The notes under the pieces are model-generated. The model made no database searches. It was not told the DNA's origin and worked only from the letters and a program-made list of their open reading frames with translations. Below are positions 7,296-15,107 of a stretch of DNA of 23,953 nucleotides, one piece after another. The position numbers and the translations under genes were made by a program. Location: positions 1-23,953 of the forward strand of contig NZ_DCAO01000104.1 in the NCBI RefSeq assembly GCF_002311515.1. Direction: 5' to 3'. Position 1 is the stretch's first letter, and every line of letters starts with the position of its first letter. This DNA is from Thalassospira sp. UBA1131. GTDB lineage: Bacteria > Pseudomonadota > Alphaproteobacteria > Rhodospirillales > Thalassospiraceae.

Positions 7296-7730
7296 ATGAC
7301 CGATCAGCCAATTCTTGTGGGCTATGACGGAACAGATGCCGCACGGCGTGCCGTGGAATTCGCGGGCAAACGCGCAACAGCCGAAGGCTGCGCAATTCAT
7401 CTGGTTTACGTTCTTGAATGGTCCCCCTACAGCTTCCTGTCGACACAGGAACTTGAAGAACGCCATCAACGGCGAACAGAAGAACTGTCGCGGGCGGAGG
7501 AGACCCTCAAGCCCGCGTTGGATGCGCTTAACAAACTTAAAATACCGGTAACTTCGGAAGTCCGCTACGGCCATTCCGGCGAGTTGATCTGCAAGATCGC
7601 CGAAGACAAAGGCGCCTGTCAGATCATTGTCGGCAGGAAGGGTGGATCGACATTGAGCGCACGGCTGCTGGGCAGTTTGCCGCTTACCCTGGTTCAGGCG
7701 TCGCCTGTTCCGGTCACTGTCGTTCCGTAA
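7296..7730 (+). CDS. Universal stress protein, UspA family
   Basis: 144 residues from the ATG at 7296, which follows a strong AGGAGA (7285-7290) with five bases of spacing. An in-frame GTG at 7215 would add 27 residues that do not fit the family. The N-terminus DQPILVGYDGTDAARRAVEFA is the typical first beta strand and helix. The C-terminal GRKGGSTLSARLLGSLPLTLVQASPVPVTVVP carries the G-2x-G-9x-G(S) ATP-binding signature, so this is likely an ATP-binding type. The AGCS symporter gene follows after 31 bases and is probably cotranscribed. Usp proteins encoded beside transporters often modulate them or respond to the same stress; that role here is inferred. Cytoplasmic. Confidence 0.92.
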   Translation: MTDQPILVGYDGTDAARRAVEFAGKRATAEGCAIHLVYVLEWSPYSFLSTQELEERHQRRTEELSRAEETLKPALDALNKLKIPVTSEVRYGHSGELICKIAEDKGACQIIVGRKGGSTLSARLLGSLPLTLVQASPVPVTVVP

Positions 7731-7761
7731 GGCAATCACGAAGTTAAACCGGAGAACCATC

Positions 7762-9282
7762 ATGTTCTGGAAAAAGACAGCAGCGGCCAGCGCCGTTGCA
7801 ATGATGTCGGCCACCCTGCCGCAAATCGCACTCGCGCAGGAAGTCGGCCTTGATGAAAGAATCAATCAGGCGATCGCACCGATTTCTAACGTGATTGCCG
7901 GCACCATGTTTTATTCCGTGCCCATTGCCGGCACGGAATTTCCCCTTATTGTCGGCTGGCTTGTTGTTGCCGCCACCATTTTCACGCTTTATTTCGGCTT
8001 TGTTCAGTTCCGTCGATTTGGCCATGCCATTGCGCTGGTCAAGGGCGACTATTCCCACCCCGAAGATGCCGGTGAAGTTTCGCACTTTCAGGCCCTTGCC
8101 ACCGCCCTTTCGGGCACGGTCGGGCTTGGCAATATTGCCGGTGTGGCCGTTGCCGTTTCCATTGGCGGACCGGGGGCAACATTCTGGATGATCCTTGCCG
8201 GGCTTTTGGGCATGGCATCGAAATTCACCGAATGTACGCTGGGCGTTAAATACCGTAACGAATATGACGACGGCCGCGTTTCGGGCGGACCGATGTATTA
8301 CCTGTCCAAGGGCATGGCTGAAAAAGGCAAACCGGTATTGGGCAAGGTCTTGGCTGTCGTCTTTTCGATCTGTTGTATTGGTGGCGCTGTTGGCGGCGGC
8401 AATATGTTTCAGGCCAATCAGGCCTTCCAGCAGGTGGTCAATGTCACCGGCGGTGAAAACAGCTTCCTGGCCGGATCGGGCTGGCTGTTTGGCCTTGTCA
8501 TGGCAATCATTGTTGGCGTCGTGATCATTGGCGGCATCAAATCCATCGCCAAGGTGACCGAAAAGATCGTCCCGCTTATGGCGGTGATTTACGTCACCGC
8601 CGGCATGATCATTATTCTATCGAACATCACCATGGTTGGTGATGCCTTTGCCCAGATCTTTGTCGGTGCCTTTACCGGTGCCGGTGTTGCCGGCGGTGTG
8701 ATCGGTGCGCTGATTCAGGGCTTCAAACGTGCAGCCTTCTCGAACGAAGCCGGCATTGGCTCAGCCGCCATCGCCCACGCAGCCGTCCGCACCAAGGAAC
8801 CGGTGACAGAGGGCTATGTCGCCCTTCTCGAACCGTTCATTGATACGGTGGTGATCTGCACCATGACCGCCCTTGTGATTACCATCAGTGGCGAACTTAA
8901 TTCCGGCCTGACCGGGGTTGAGCTGACCTCCGCGGCATTTGCATCGGCCTTTACGTGGTTCCCGCTGATCCTGGCACTGGCGGTTGTGCTGTTTGCCTTT
9001 TCGACCATGCTGTCATGGTCCTATTACGGTCTTAAAAGCTGGACCTATCTGGTCGGCGAAGGCAAGGGCAAGGAGATCATTTTCAAACTGTTCTTCTGCC
9101 TGTGCGTGATCGTCGGTGCGTCCATGAGCCTCGGCCCCGTGATTGATTTCTCGGACTCCATGATCTTTGCCATGGCGATCCCCAACATCATCGGCCTTTA
9201 TTTCCTGATGCCGGTGGTGCGCGGTGAGGTCAAACAATACTGGGCCAAGATCGAAAGCGGCGAGATCAAAAAGGTCAAATAA
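7762..9282 (+). CDS. Alanine/glycine:cation symporter family protein (AGCS)
   Basis: 506 residues with about 11 membrane segments. The central signature TALSGTVGLGNIAGVAVAV then SIGGPGATFWMILAGLLGM, followed by ASKFTECTLGVKYR (roughly residues 113-160), is characteristic of AGCS sodium- or proton-coupled alanine/glycine transporters, as is GFKRAAFSNEAGIGSAAIAHAA near residue 322. The N-terminus (MFWKKTAAASAVAMMSATLPQIALAQE) looks like a cleavable signal peptide before the first core helix, as in many alphaproteobacterial members. The ATG has GGAGA at 7751-7755. It follows the uspA-like gene by 31 bases and ends at a strong terminator. It imports a small neutral amino acid across the inner membrane; alanine, glycine or D-alanine cannot be told apart from sequence. 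Confidence 0.94.
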   Translation: MFWKKTAAASAVAMMSATLPQIALAQEVGLDERINQAIAPISNVIAGTMFYSVPIAGTEFPLIVGWLVVAATIFTLYFGFVQFRRFGHAIALVKGDYSHPEDAGEVSHFQALATALSGTVGLGNIAGVAVAVSIGGPGATFWMILAGLLGMASKFTECTLGVKYRNEYDDGRVSGGPMYYLSKGMAEKGKPVLGKVLAVVFSICCIGGAVGGGNMFQANQAFQQVVNVTGGENSFLAGSGWLFGLVMAIIVGVVIIGGIKSIAKVTEKIVPLMAVIYVTAGMIIILSNITMVGDAFAQIFVGAFTGAGVAGGVIGALIQGFKRAAFSNEAGIGSAAIAHAAVRTKEPVTEGYVALLEPFIDTVVICTMTALVITISGELNSGLTGVELTSAAFASAFTWFPLILALAVVLFAFSTMLSWSYYGLKSWTYLVGEGKGKEIIFKLFFCLCVIVGASMSLGPVIDFSDSMIFAMAIPNIIGLYFLMPVVRGEVKQYWAKIESGEIKKVK

Positions 9283-9303
9283 GCCAAACTTTGAAACGAT
9301 TCC

Positions 9304-9334
9304 AAACACCCCTGCCCTCTGGCGGGGGTGTTTT
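9304..9334 (+). terminator. Intrinsic terminator after the AGCS gene
   Basis: AAACACCCC-T-GCC (9304-9316) pairs with GGC-G-GGGGTGTTT (9321-9333) around the loop CTCT, giving a 13-pair stem with one T-G wobble, ending in TTTT. It starts 22 bases after the symporter stop codon. Confidence 0.9.
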
Positions 9335-9492
9335 GGTTGGCGCCCTGCAAGTCCGGCATGGCAGCTCATCACGGCCATAGCTATGCAAGGCTTGCGAAAT
9401 ATGCGATTTTAATCGGCACCGGCAGCAGGCTGTGATAGAAGCCGCGCCAGAGAGATTTCCCGCAGACGACCAAAAGAAAAGACCCGCAAGTG

Positions 9493-11139
9493 ATGAGCAA
9501 TCAATCGCGCCGTTCCGAATTGCTGATGCCCGCAGGCTCGCTCGAAAAGCTGAAAGTTGCTGTGCTCTATGGCGCAGACGCCGTTTACATGGGCACGCCG
9601 GACCTGTCGCTGCGCGTTAAAAGCCAGATGTCGCTTGATGACGTGGTCGAGGGCATTGATTTCGCCCACAGCCATGGTGTGCGCGTTTACCTCACGCTGA
9701 ACCTGTTTTCGCATAACAAGGACATCGACAAGCTTCCGGAATATGTCGATACCGTGCGCAAGGTCCGCCCGGATGGCCTGATCGTTGCTGATCCGGGTGT
9801 CTTCATGTTTGTCCGCGAACACGCGCCGGAACTTGATTTGCATGTCTCGACACAGGCAAACGTATGTTCCTGGCAGTCCGTGAAATTCTGGCAGAGCATC
9901 GGGGCCAAGCTGGTCGTTCTGGGCCGTGAAGTTTCCTACGAGGAACTGACCGAAATCCGCGAAAAGTGCCAGGACATCAAGATCGAGGCCTTTGTACATG
10001 GCTCGATGTGCATGACCTATTCCGGTCGTTGCCTGCTGTCGAACTTCATGGCCGAACGCGGCGCCAACCAGGGGGCGTGTGCCAACTCGTGCCGCTGGAA
10101 ATACAAAGTCCACATGAAGCTTAAGGACGGCACGGTCAAGGAACTCAAACTGACCGAAGAAAACCTCGAGATGTTTGACTTCTTCCTCGAAGAAGACATG
10201 CGTCCGGGCGAGCTGATGGAAATTCAGGAAGACGAGCGCGGATCCTACATCCTGAACTCGCGCGATCTGTGCATCATGCCGAAGCTTGAAGATTACCTGA
10301 AAATCGGTGTCGACAGCCTCAAGGTCGAAGGCCGTGGCAAAAGCCCGTATTACGCCGGCCTTGTTGCCCGCGCATACCGCATGGCGATTGATGACTGGTA
10401 CAAGGATCCGGAAAACTGGTCGGCCGAAGAATATATGAAGGAACTGGCGACGATCCCGAACCGCGGTTATACGCTGGCCTTCCATGACGGTCGCCTGACC
10501 AACTACGCACACGGTTATGACAGCAACACCAATGTGTCGGATTGGGAATTTGCCGGAATGATCGAGGAAGTCGAAGACGACGCCTTTATCATGTCGGTCA
10601 AAAACCGCATGCTGCCTGGTGACGTGATCGAAATCGTGCCGCCGCGTACTCGCCAGACAATTTTCATCCGCATGTATGAATTCATCGATGCCAAAACCGG
10701 CAAGGTCGGTGAAGCGGTCCACGCCAACACGCATCCGCGCATCCGTTTGCCTTTCAGCCTGTTTGAACAGGAAGACCCGGAATTCCTGCGTCAGGAAATC
10801 CTGCCGATGACCATCGTGCGCAAGGAAAAGGCCCTGTCGGAAGACGAATGGCAGCGCCTGAAACTTGATCAGGAAGGCCACAAGATCGAGATGGGCAAGG
10901 GCAACGAAGACCGCTATGACGCGAAACGCGAAGCGCTTCAGACCGCCCTTGATGATCGCCAGAAGGAACGCTCCTTCCGCACCCCGCGTGTTGGCACCAA
11001 GGGCTGCTGTGGCCGGGGGTGCAATGGCTGCCTGATCTTCTGGCACGATGAAAGCTACGCCAAGGCACGCGAAATTCTTGCCAAACGCAAACAGGGCGAG
11101 ATGCTGGAAAAAGACGGCAAGACGATTGCTGCGGAGTAA
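9493..11139 (+). CDS. trhP: U32 family protein, TrhP (YegQ)-like prephenate-dependent tRNA uridine hydroxylase
   Basis: 548 residues from the ATG at 9493; a GTG immediately before it (9490) is an alternative. The U32 signature AFVHGSMCMTYSGRCLLS lies at about 166-183, followed by ANQGACANSCRWKY (191-204), which resembles TrhP more than UbiU, UbiV or RlhA. Cysteines 173, 180, 196 or 200, and 260 are candidate iron-sulfur ligands. Although called peptidase U32, characterised members are cofactor-type hydroxylases; TrhP makes 5-hydroxyuridine at tRNA position 34. The protein is about 95 residues longer than E. coli TrhP. Its C-terminus has an extra CC-x3-C-x2-C cluster (505, 506, 510, 513) followed by LIFWHDESY. 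It stands alone, between a terminator upstream and a shared terminator downstream. The exact subfamily is inferred from motifs. Confidence 0.85.
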   Translation: MSNQSRRSELLMPAGSLEKLKVAVLYGADAVYMGTPDLSLRVKSQMSLDDVVEGIDFAHSHGVRVYLTLNLFSHNKDIDKLPEYVDTVRKVRPDGLIVADPGVFMFVREHAPELDLHVSTQANVCSWQSVKFWQSIGAKLVVLGREVSYEELTEIREKCQDIKIEAFVHGSMCMTYSGRCLLSNFMAERGANQGACANSCRWKYKVHMKLKDGTVKELKLTEENLEMFDFFLEEDMRPGELMEIQEDERGSYILNSRDLCIMPKLEDYLKIGVDSLKVEGRGKSPYYAGLVARAYRMAIDDWYKDPENWSAEEYMKELATIPNRGYTLAFHDGRLTNYAHGYDSNTNVSDWEFAGMIEEVEDDAFIMSVKNRMLPGDVIEIVPPRTRQTIFIRMYEFIDAKTGKVGEAVHANTHPRIRLPFSLFEQEDPEFLRQEILPMTIVRKEKALSEDEWQRLKLDQEGHKIEMGKGNEDRYDAKREALQTALDDRQKERSFRTPRVGTKGCCGRGCNGCLIFWHDESYAKAREILAKRKQGEMLEKDGKTIAAE

Positions 11140-11161
11140 GCAGCCCATCCATCGCAAAGAC

Positions 11162-11198
11162 AAAAACGGCAGCATTCGATTTCGATGCTGCCGTTTTT
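11162..11198. terminator. Bidirectional intrinsic terminator between the U32 and DedA genes
   Basis: A perfect 14-base inverted repeat (AAAAACGGCAGCAT at 11162-11175, complement at 11185-11198) with a 9-base loop ends in TTTTT on both strands. It lies between the convergent genes ending at 11139 and 11206 and can serve both. Confidence 0.92.
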
Positions 11199-11205
11199 CG
11201 TTGGA

Positions 11206-11799
11206 TTACTTGATGGCGCGTTCGGCCTGTTGCTCCAGCCGATCAATCCGGCGGAGCGCAAACCAGCCCAGCACAAGAAACACAATCAGCAAGATCGGGC
11301 TGAGCATCGCAAGGTTTTGTTCAACCAGTTCGGACATCCCGGCCCCCAGGCTATGACCCAGCCCATAGTAAAGCCCGACCCAAAGCAGGACTGACGCGAT
11401 GCTAAGCGGCAGGAAGCAAATGAACGACATCGAACTCATGCCGACCGGGAACACCCCAAACGATCGCACCCCATGCGGATAGCGGCACAGCAGGATATAG
11501 GCGACACCGTAATGCTCAAACAATCGCAGGGTCTTGCCCATCCAGTCTGACAAGGATTTGGGCAGCTTGCGGACAATCGCATCGCCGTATTTACGCGCAA
11601 GGCCAAAGCGCAGCACATCGCCCACAAGCCCACCGGCAATCATCGACGTAACCGCCGGCACGATCATCAGGCTTTCGGCCGCCACCAGCATGCCGGCAAA
11701 AACCGGCAGGATGCTGGATTTGCTGACGCAATAGGTGAAGATCAGGATATAGACCAGATCCTGATGATCCTGAATCCACAGATTAATCGTCTCAAACAC
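11206..11799 (-). CDS. DedA family inner-membrane protein
   Basis: 197 residues, with about five hydrophobic segments and the DedA/VTT features AGGLVGDVLRFGLARKYGD near residues 55-73 and CRYPHGVRSFGVFPVGMSSMSF near 104-125, the region that holds the conserved arginines. Length is normal. The start is a GTG (11797-11799) with AGGCGGA upstream; no ATG gives a better start. DedA proteins are linked to lipid flipping (undecaprenyl phosphate, phosphatidylethanolamine), membrane-potential maintenance and envelope stress; the specific role cannot be read here. It is separated from its minus-strand upstream neighbour by a 90-base gap and a remnant gene end, so it probably has its own promoter. Confidence 0.88.
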   Translation of the reverse strand: MFETINLWIQDHQDLVYILIFTYCVSKSSILPVFAGMLVAAESLMIVPAVTSMIAGGLVGDVLRFGLARKYGDAIVRKLPKSLSDWMGKTLRLFEHYGVAYILLCRYPHGVRSFGVFPVGMSSMSFICFLPLSIASVLLWVGLYYGLGHSLGAGMSELVEQNLAMLSPILLIVFLVLGWFALRRIDRLEQQAERAIK

Positions 11800-11850
11800 G
11801 GCACGTCCGCCTGCACTTATTGGATGGTGGTTCGCCTTCTAGGCCAATCC

Positions 11851-11872
11851 GGACACACTTGAAAGTGTGCCC
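11851..11872. repeat. Small hairpin between dedA and the DUF3830 remnant
   Basis: CACACTT (11854-11860) pairs with AAGTGTG (11863-11869), leaving a tight TGAA loop. There is no T-run on either side. By position it could be the old 3' end structure of the DUF3830 gene whose remnant lies just upstream on the minus strand. Confidence 0.4.
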
Positions 11873-11889
11873 GATCACAGTTGCGGTGA

Positions 11890-11958
11890 TTACGCCAACT
11901 CAAACCTGATCGACTGGGCCCCTTCCCACAGCGTCATCTTGCCAAGCTTTTCAAGGTC
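11890..11958 (-). pseudogene. Remnant of a DUF3830 gene: last 22 codons and stop only
   Basis: Read on the minus strand this encodes DLEKLGKMTLWEGAQSIR plus FELA and a TAA stop. It matches the C-terminus of the intact DUF3830 protein at 19560-19973 at 20 of 22 residues. The DNA matches at about 58 of 69 positions, with an identical 23-base core at 11930-11952. Homology stops abruptly at 11959; no other part of the gene is present, although a chance open frame extends to an ATG at 11980-11982. Most base differences are silent, so the copy diverged while still coding and was truncated later, or it came from a related strain. It lies just downstream of the amidase gene. Confidence 0.85.
11890..11958 (-). 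repeat. Direct repeat, left copy (DUF3830 3' end)
   Basis: Same orientation as the right copy at 19560-19628. Together they bracket the amidase/importer/LysR block. The 84% identity (hand count) is far too low for a recent site-specific att duplication but high for unrelated sequence. Confidence 0.8.
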
Positions 11959-12043
11959 GGGTGGACTAGGAGCAAAACGCATTCACCCGTCACACACCGG
12001 CAAAAAATTAAATCCAAATCACTCCCCAACCAGGCTCTCCCCT

Positions 12044-13429
12044 TTAGAGGTCCGGCCAGTTGGTGATCGGTCCACGCCAAACTTCATAGGTTCGCGCAAG
12101 CTGGAAGACCTGCAAGTCTTCGAAGCGTGGCGCAACGATTTGCAAACCAATTGGCATCCCGCTTTCTGAAAAACCACAATTGATCGAGCATGCCGGTTGC
12201 TCTCCCATGTTCCAGGGAACGGTAAAGCAAATATGTTCGAACGGCTTTGCCGGGTCATTGGTCGGCGATGCCCATTCCGCCGGATAACTGACATTCGGAT
12301 TGACCGGCGACAAAATGAAATCAACATCCTCAAACGCCTTGGCACAGGCTGCACGCATGGCAAAGGTTTGATCAACCCCGGCCGCCACATCGGTGGGCGC
12401 AACCGACGCGCCCGCCTCGGCCCATTCATGAATATAGGGCAGGATTTTTGACCGGCTGGCGGGCGAAAGTTTCTGCATCATGCCCCAGAACCGTGCCCGC
12501 CAAGCGATATCAAGCCCATCAAGCATCTCCCGGGTCAATACTGGCGGAATTTCAATAACCTCGGCACCATGGGCTTCGAATTCCCTGGCAGCGTCAATCA
12601 CGGCCTGCCGGACATCCGGCTCAGCATCAATGCCGCATCCCGCATCAAGCATCAGTCCGATTTTCAGGCCACGAACGTCAATTCCCGGTGCATCCCAGTC
12701 AATGTCCTGATAGGGCAAGGATGTGGCATCGCGCGCATCGGGCCGTGTGATCGAGGCCATCAAAAGTGCTGAATCATCGACCCGCGGCGTCATCGGGCCG
12801 GCACAGCGCCCAGTATAGTATGGATCAATCGGAATACGACCCAAGGATGGCTTAAATCCGAACAAGCCGGTCCAGCCAGCAGGCAGCCGAACGGATCCGC
12901 CAATATCCGTACCAACGTGCAACGGTCCATATCCGGCCGCACCAGCGGCAGAAGCTCCGGCACTTGATCCACCTGGGTTCTGGCTCAGATCCCAGGGGTT
13001 TCGGCTGAGGTGATGGAAGGTCGACAGACCAGAGCTCAACATCCCGTAATCCGGGCAGGTGGTTTTTGCAAAGATGATCGCACCGTCTTCAACCAGTCGG
13101 GCCGCCGTCGGCGCGTCCTGGGCTGCTGGGACAAGATCAATCGCGGCGGTTCCCATCGGCACCGGATCGCCCTTGGTGGCGATCAATTCCTTGACCGTCA
13201 CCGGCATTCCGTCAAGCAACCCCTTTGGTTTACCTTTCATCCAGCGATCTTCAGACGCGCGTGCTTTTGCCATCGCTGCATCCGGGTCATAAGCATATAG
13301 CGCACAGACTTTGGGTTCGCGCGCATCAATGCGCGCGGACAGCGCCGCCATATACTCAACGGGCGATATCGTTTTGTCCTTAAACCCTTTGAGGACATTG
13401 CGTGCAGAAAGATCAAGAAGTTCAGACAT
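12044..13429 (-). CDS. Amidase, amidase-signature family
   Basis: 461 residues from the ATG at 13427-13429; an in-frame GTG three codons upstream is possible, but AAGGTG lies well placed for the ATG. The catalytic triad is visible with family spacing: K80 (PVTVKE), cis-Ser155 (PGGSSAG) and nucleophile Ser179 (GTDIGGSVRLPA). The C-terminal GMPIGLQIVAPRFEDLQVF is typical. These enzymes hydrolyse amides, including aryl and aliphatic amides, allophanate, malonamate and amide-linked amino acids; gatB and gatC are not nearby, so a GatA role is unlikely. It is the last gene of the second importer operon, 54 bases after the OppF-like gene, which suggests that it acts on the imported compound. Cytoplasmic. 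Substrate unknown. Confidence 0.93.
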   Translation of the reverse strand: MSELLDLSARNVLKGFKDKTISPVEYMAALSARIDAREPKVCALYAYDPDAAMAKARASEDRWMKGKPKGLLDGMPVTVKELIATKGDPVPMGTAAIDLVPAAQDAPTAARLVEDGAIIFAKTTCPDYGMLSSGLSTFHHLSRNPWDLSQNPGGSSAGASAAGAAGYGPLHVGTDIGGSVRLPAGWTGLFGFKPSLGRIPIDPYYTGRCAGPMTPRVDDSALLMASITRPDARDATSLPYQDIDWDAPGIDVRGLKIGLMLDAGCGIDAEPDVRQAVIDAAREFEAHGAEVIEIPPVLTREMLDGLDIAWRARFWGMMQKLSPASRSKILPYIHEWAEAGASVAPTDVAAGVDQTFAMRAACAKAFEDVDFILSPVNPNVSYPAEWASPTNDPAKPFEHICFTVPWNMGEQPACSINCGFSESGMPIGLQIVAPRFEDLQVFQLARTYEVWRGPITNWPDL

Positions 13430-13459
13430 AGGTGGCACCTTTTGACAGGAATTCAGTAA

Positions 13460-13481
13460 GGACGAAGGACGTATCCTGTCC
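13460..13481 (-). repeat. Stem-loop between the OppF-like gene and the amidase gene
   Basis: GGAC-GA-AGGA (13460-13469) pairs with TCCT-GTCC (13474-13481) around the loop CGTA, with a two-base bulge. It begins directly after the OppF-like stop codon. There is no following T-run, so it is more likely an mRNA stability or processing element than a terminator. Confidence 0.4.
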
Positions 13482-13483
13482 GC

Positions 13484-14293
13484 TTATTGCGCGCGTGCTG
13501 CACGCCATGCTTTACGACCGATGTGCTCCAGTGTCGGTTCGGCATTCATCAAACGACGGGTATAGGCTTTGCTCGGGGCGTTCAAAACCGCATCTGTCGG
13601 GCCGGTTTCAACCAGCTTGCCATGCTCCAACACGGCGACGTCGTCGCAGATTTCCTCGACCACACCGATATTGTGGGTAATGAACAAGACAGAGATGCCG
13701 TGTTCATCGCGCAGGTCCAAAATCAGATCCAAAATCTGTTTCTGTACCGTTAGATCAAGGGCAGATGTCGCCTCGTCCGCGACCACCAGTTTGGGCTTGG
13801 TGATCAAGGCACGCGCAATCGCAATCCGCTGACGTTGACCGCCAGAAAATTCATGAGGAAACCGATCCATGTCGTCGGCCTTAAGCCCGACATCTTCAAG
13901 CAAGGTCGCAATACGGTCGCGCTTTTGCGCGCCGGTCGGTGCATTTTCTTCAAGATAAAGCGGTTCGGCGATCAGCCGTCCAACCGTGTGACGCGGGTTG
14001 AGCGACCCATAAGGGTCCTGAAAGATCATCTGAAAATCGCACCGCGCAGAACGCAAATCCCGTGCAGACAGCTCAAAAAGATTTTTGCCATTGATGTGAA
14101 CGGTCCCCGACGAAGGGGTATCAAGTGCCATCACGATGCGCGCAAGAGTCGATTTACCCGAGCCGCTTTCGCCAACAACACCCATGATTTTCGCGGCATC
14201 AAGTGACAGAGATACATCATCAAGTGCGGCGATCTCACCCGCCCCCAGATCAAACACACGCGTCAGGTTTTTTATTTCCAGAAGCTTAGGCAT
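13484..14293 (-). CDS. Peptide-type ABC transporter ATP-binding protein (OppF/DppF-like)
   Basis: 269 residues from the ATG at 14291-14293 (MPKLLEIKNLTRVF). A longer frame to 14422 would run far into the preceding gene, and the chosen start overlaps the preceding stop by 8 bases, the same coupling seen in the first importer. Walker A GESGSGKST is at 41-49, the signature FSGGQRQR and Walker B LVVADEATSALD follow, and the H-loop ITHN is present. It lacks the cysteine-bearing C-terminal extension common in this family. It energises the second importer together with the OppD-like protein. Confidence 0.93.
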   Translation of the reverse strand: MPKLLEIKNLTRVFDLGAGEIAALDDVSLSLDAAKIMGVVGESGSGKSTLARIVMALDTPSSGTVHINGKNLFELSARDLRSARCDFQMIFQDPYGSLNPRHTVGRLIAEPLYLEENAPTGAQKRDRIATLLEDVGLKADDMDRFPHEFSGGQRQRIAIARALITKPKLVVADEATSALDLTVQKQILDLILDLRDEHGISVLFITHNIGVVEEICDDVAVLEHGKLVETGPTDAVLNAPSKAYTRRLMNAEPTLEHIGRKAWRAARAQ

Positions 14294-15107
14294 GCGGTTT
14301 CTCCCCGCCGGTTTGATCAAGGCTCTTGAGCGCACGACGCGGCATGGCGGCAAGCAGCTTTCGGGTGTAGTCATGACGGGGATGACGCAGAACTTGTTCT
14401 GTATCGCCATGTTCCATTTCATCGCCGCGATACATCACAAGTGTTCGGTCGGCAATGCGGGCAATAACGCCAAGATCATGCGAAATCAGAATGAGGGAAA
14501 TGCCAAGCTCCGCAACCAAATCATCAAGGATATCAAGGATTTCTGCCTGCACCGTCACATCAAGAGCTGTGGTCGGCTCATCGGCAATCAAAAGGTCGGG
14601 CTTCAAGGCAATGGCGATCGCAATCCCCACCCGTTGACGTTGCCCACCTGACATTTCATGCGGATAACTGTCGATGCGCTGGGCGGCATTGGGAATCTGC
14701 ACCATTTCGAGTAAACGCAAAGTTTCGGCCCGGGCATCAGACTTGGACAATCCGTTATGCAGGCGCAGCCCCTCGGCGATTTGTGCCCCCACGGTCATTG
14801 CCGGATTAAGGGCGGACATCGGTTCCTGAAAAATCATGCCGATTTTACGCCCGCGCAGACCGCACATCTGTTTTTCAGGCGCCTTCAAAAGGTCTTGTCC
14901 TTCAAACAGGATTTGCCCACTCGCCTGTGCTGTTCTTGGTAGCAAACCCATCGTTGCAAGAGACAACACAGATTTTCCCGATCCGCTTTCCCCGACGATG
15001 CCAAGCGTTTCGCCGCGATCCAGATCAAGACTGATGCCGTGCACTACCTCGGTCAAAGCGCCGGTGCTCTGCTGGAAGGATACCCGGAGGTCTTTGATTG
15101 AAAGCAT
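14286..15107 (-). CDS. Peptide-type ABC transporter ATP-binding protein (OppD/DppD-like)
   Basis: 273 residues: Walker A GESGSGKS (39-46), Q-loop FQEPMSALNP, signature MSGGQRQR, Walker B LLIADEPTTALD and the H-loop ISHD. At 273 residues it is shorter than the usual 320 or so of OppD, because the C-terminal cysteine-rich extension seen in the fused ATPase at 258-2195 is missing. The ATG at 15105-15107 shares one base with the stop codon of the permease upstream (TAATG). It is the first of two ATPases of the second importer. Confidence 0.93.
   Translation of the reverse strand: MLSIKDLRVSFQQSTGALTEVVHGISLDLDRGETLGIVGESGSGKSVLSLATMGLLPRTAQASGQILFEGQDLLKAPEKQMCGLRGRKIGMIFQEPMSALNPAMTVGAQIAEGLRLHNGLSKSDARAETLRLLEMVQIPNAAQRIDSYPHEMSGGQRQRVGIAIAIALKPDLLIADEPTTALDVTVQAEILDILDDLVAELGISLILISHDLGVIARIADRTLVMYRGDEMEHGDTEQVLRHPRHDYTRKLLAAMPRRALKSLDQTGGEKPHA

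Noticed and set aside
9409..11175. A 588-codon minus-strand open frame opposite the U32 gene
   Set aside because: The U32 protein on the plus strand has clear family motifs over its full length; the long antisense frame follows from codon bias in GC-rich coding DNA.
14294..14422. Upstream start for the OppF-like ATPase, adding 43 residues
   Set aside because: The extension lies inside the OppD-like gene and precedes the normal MPKLLEIKNL start, which has the typical 8-base overlap.
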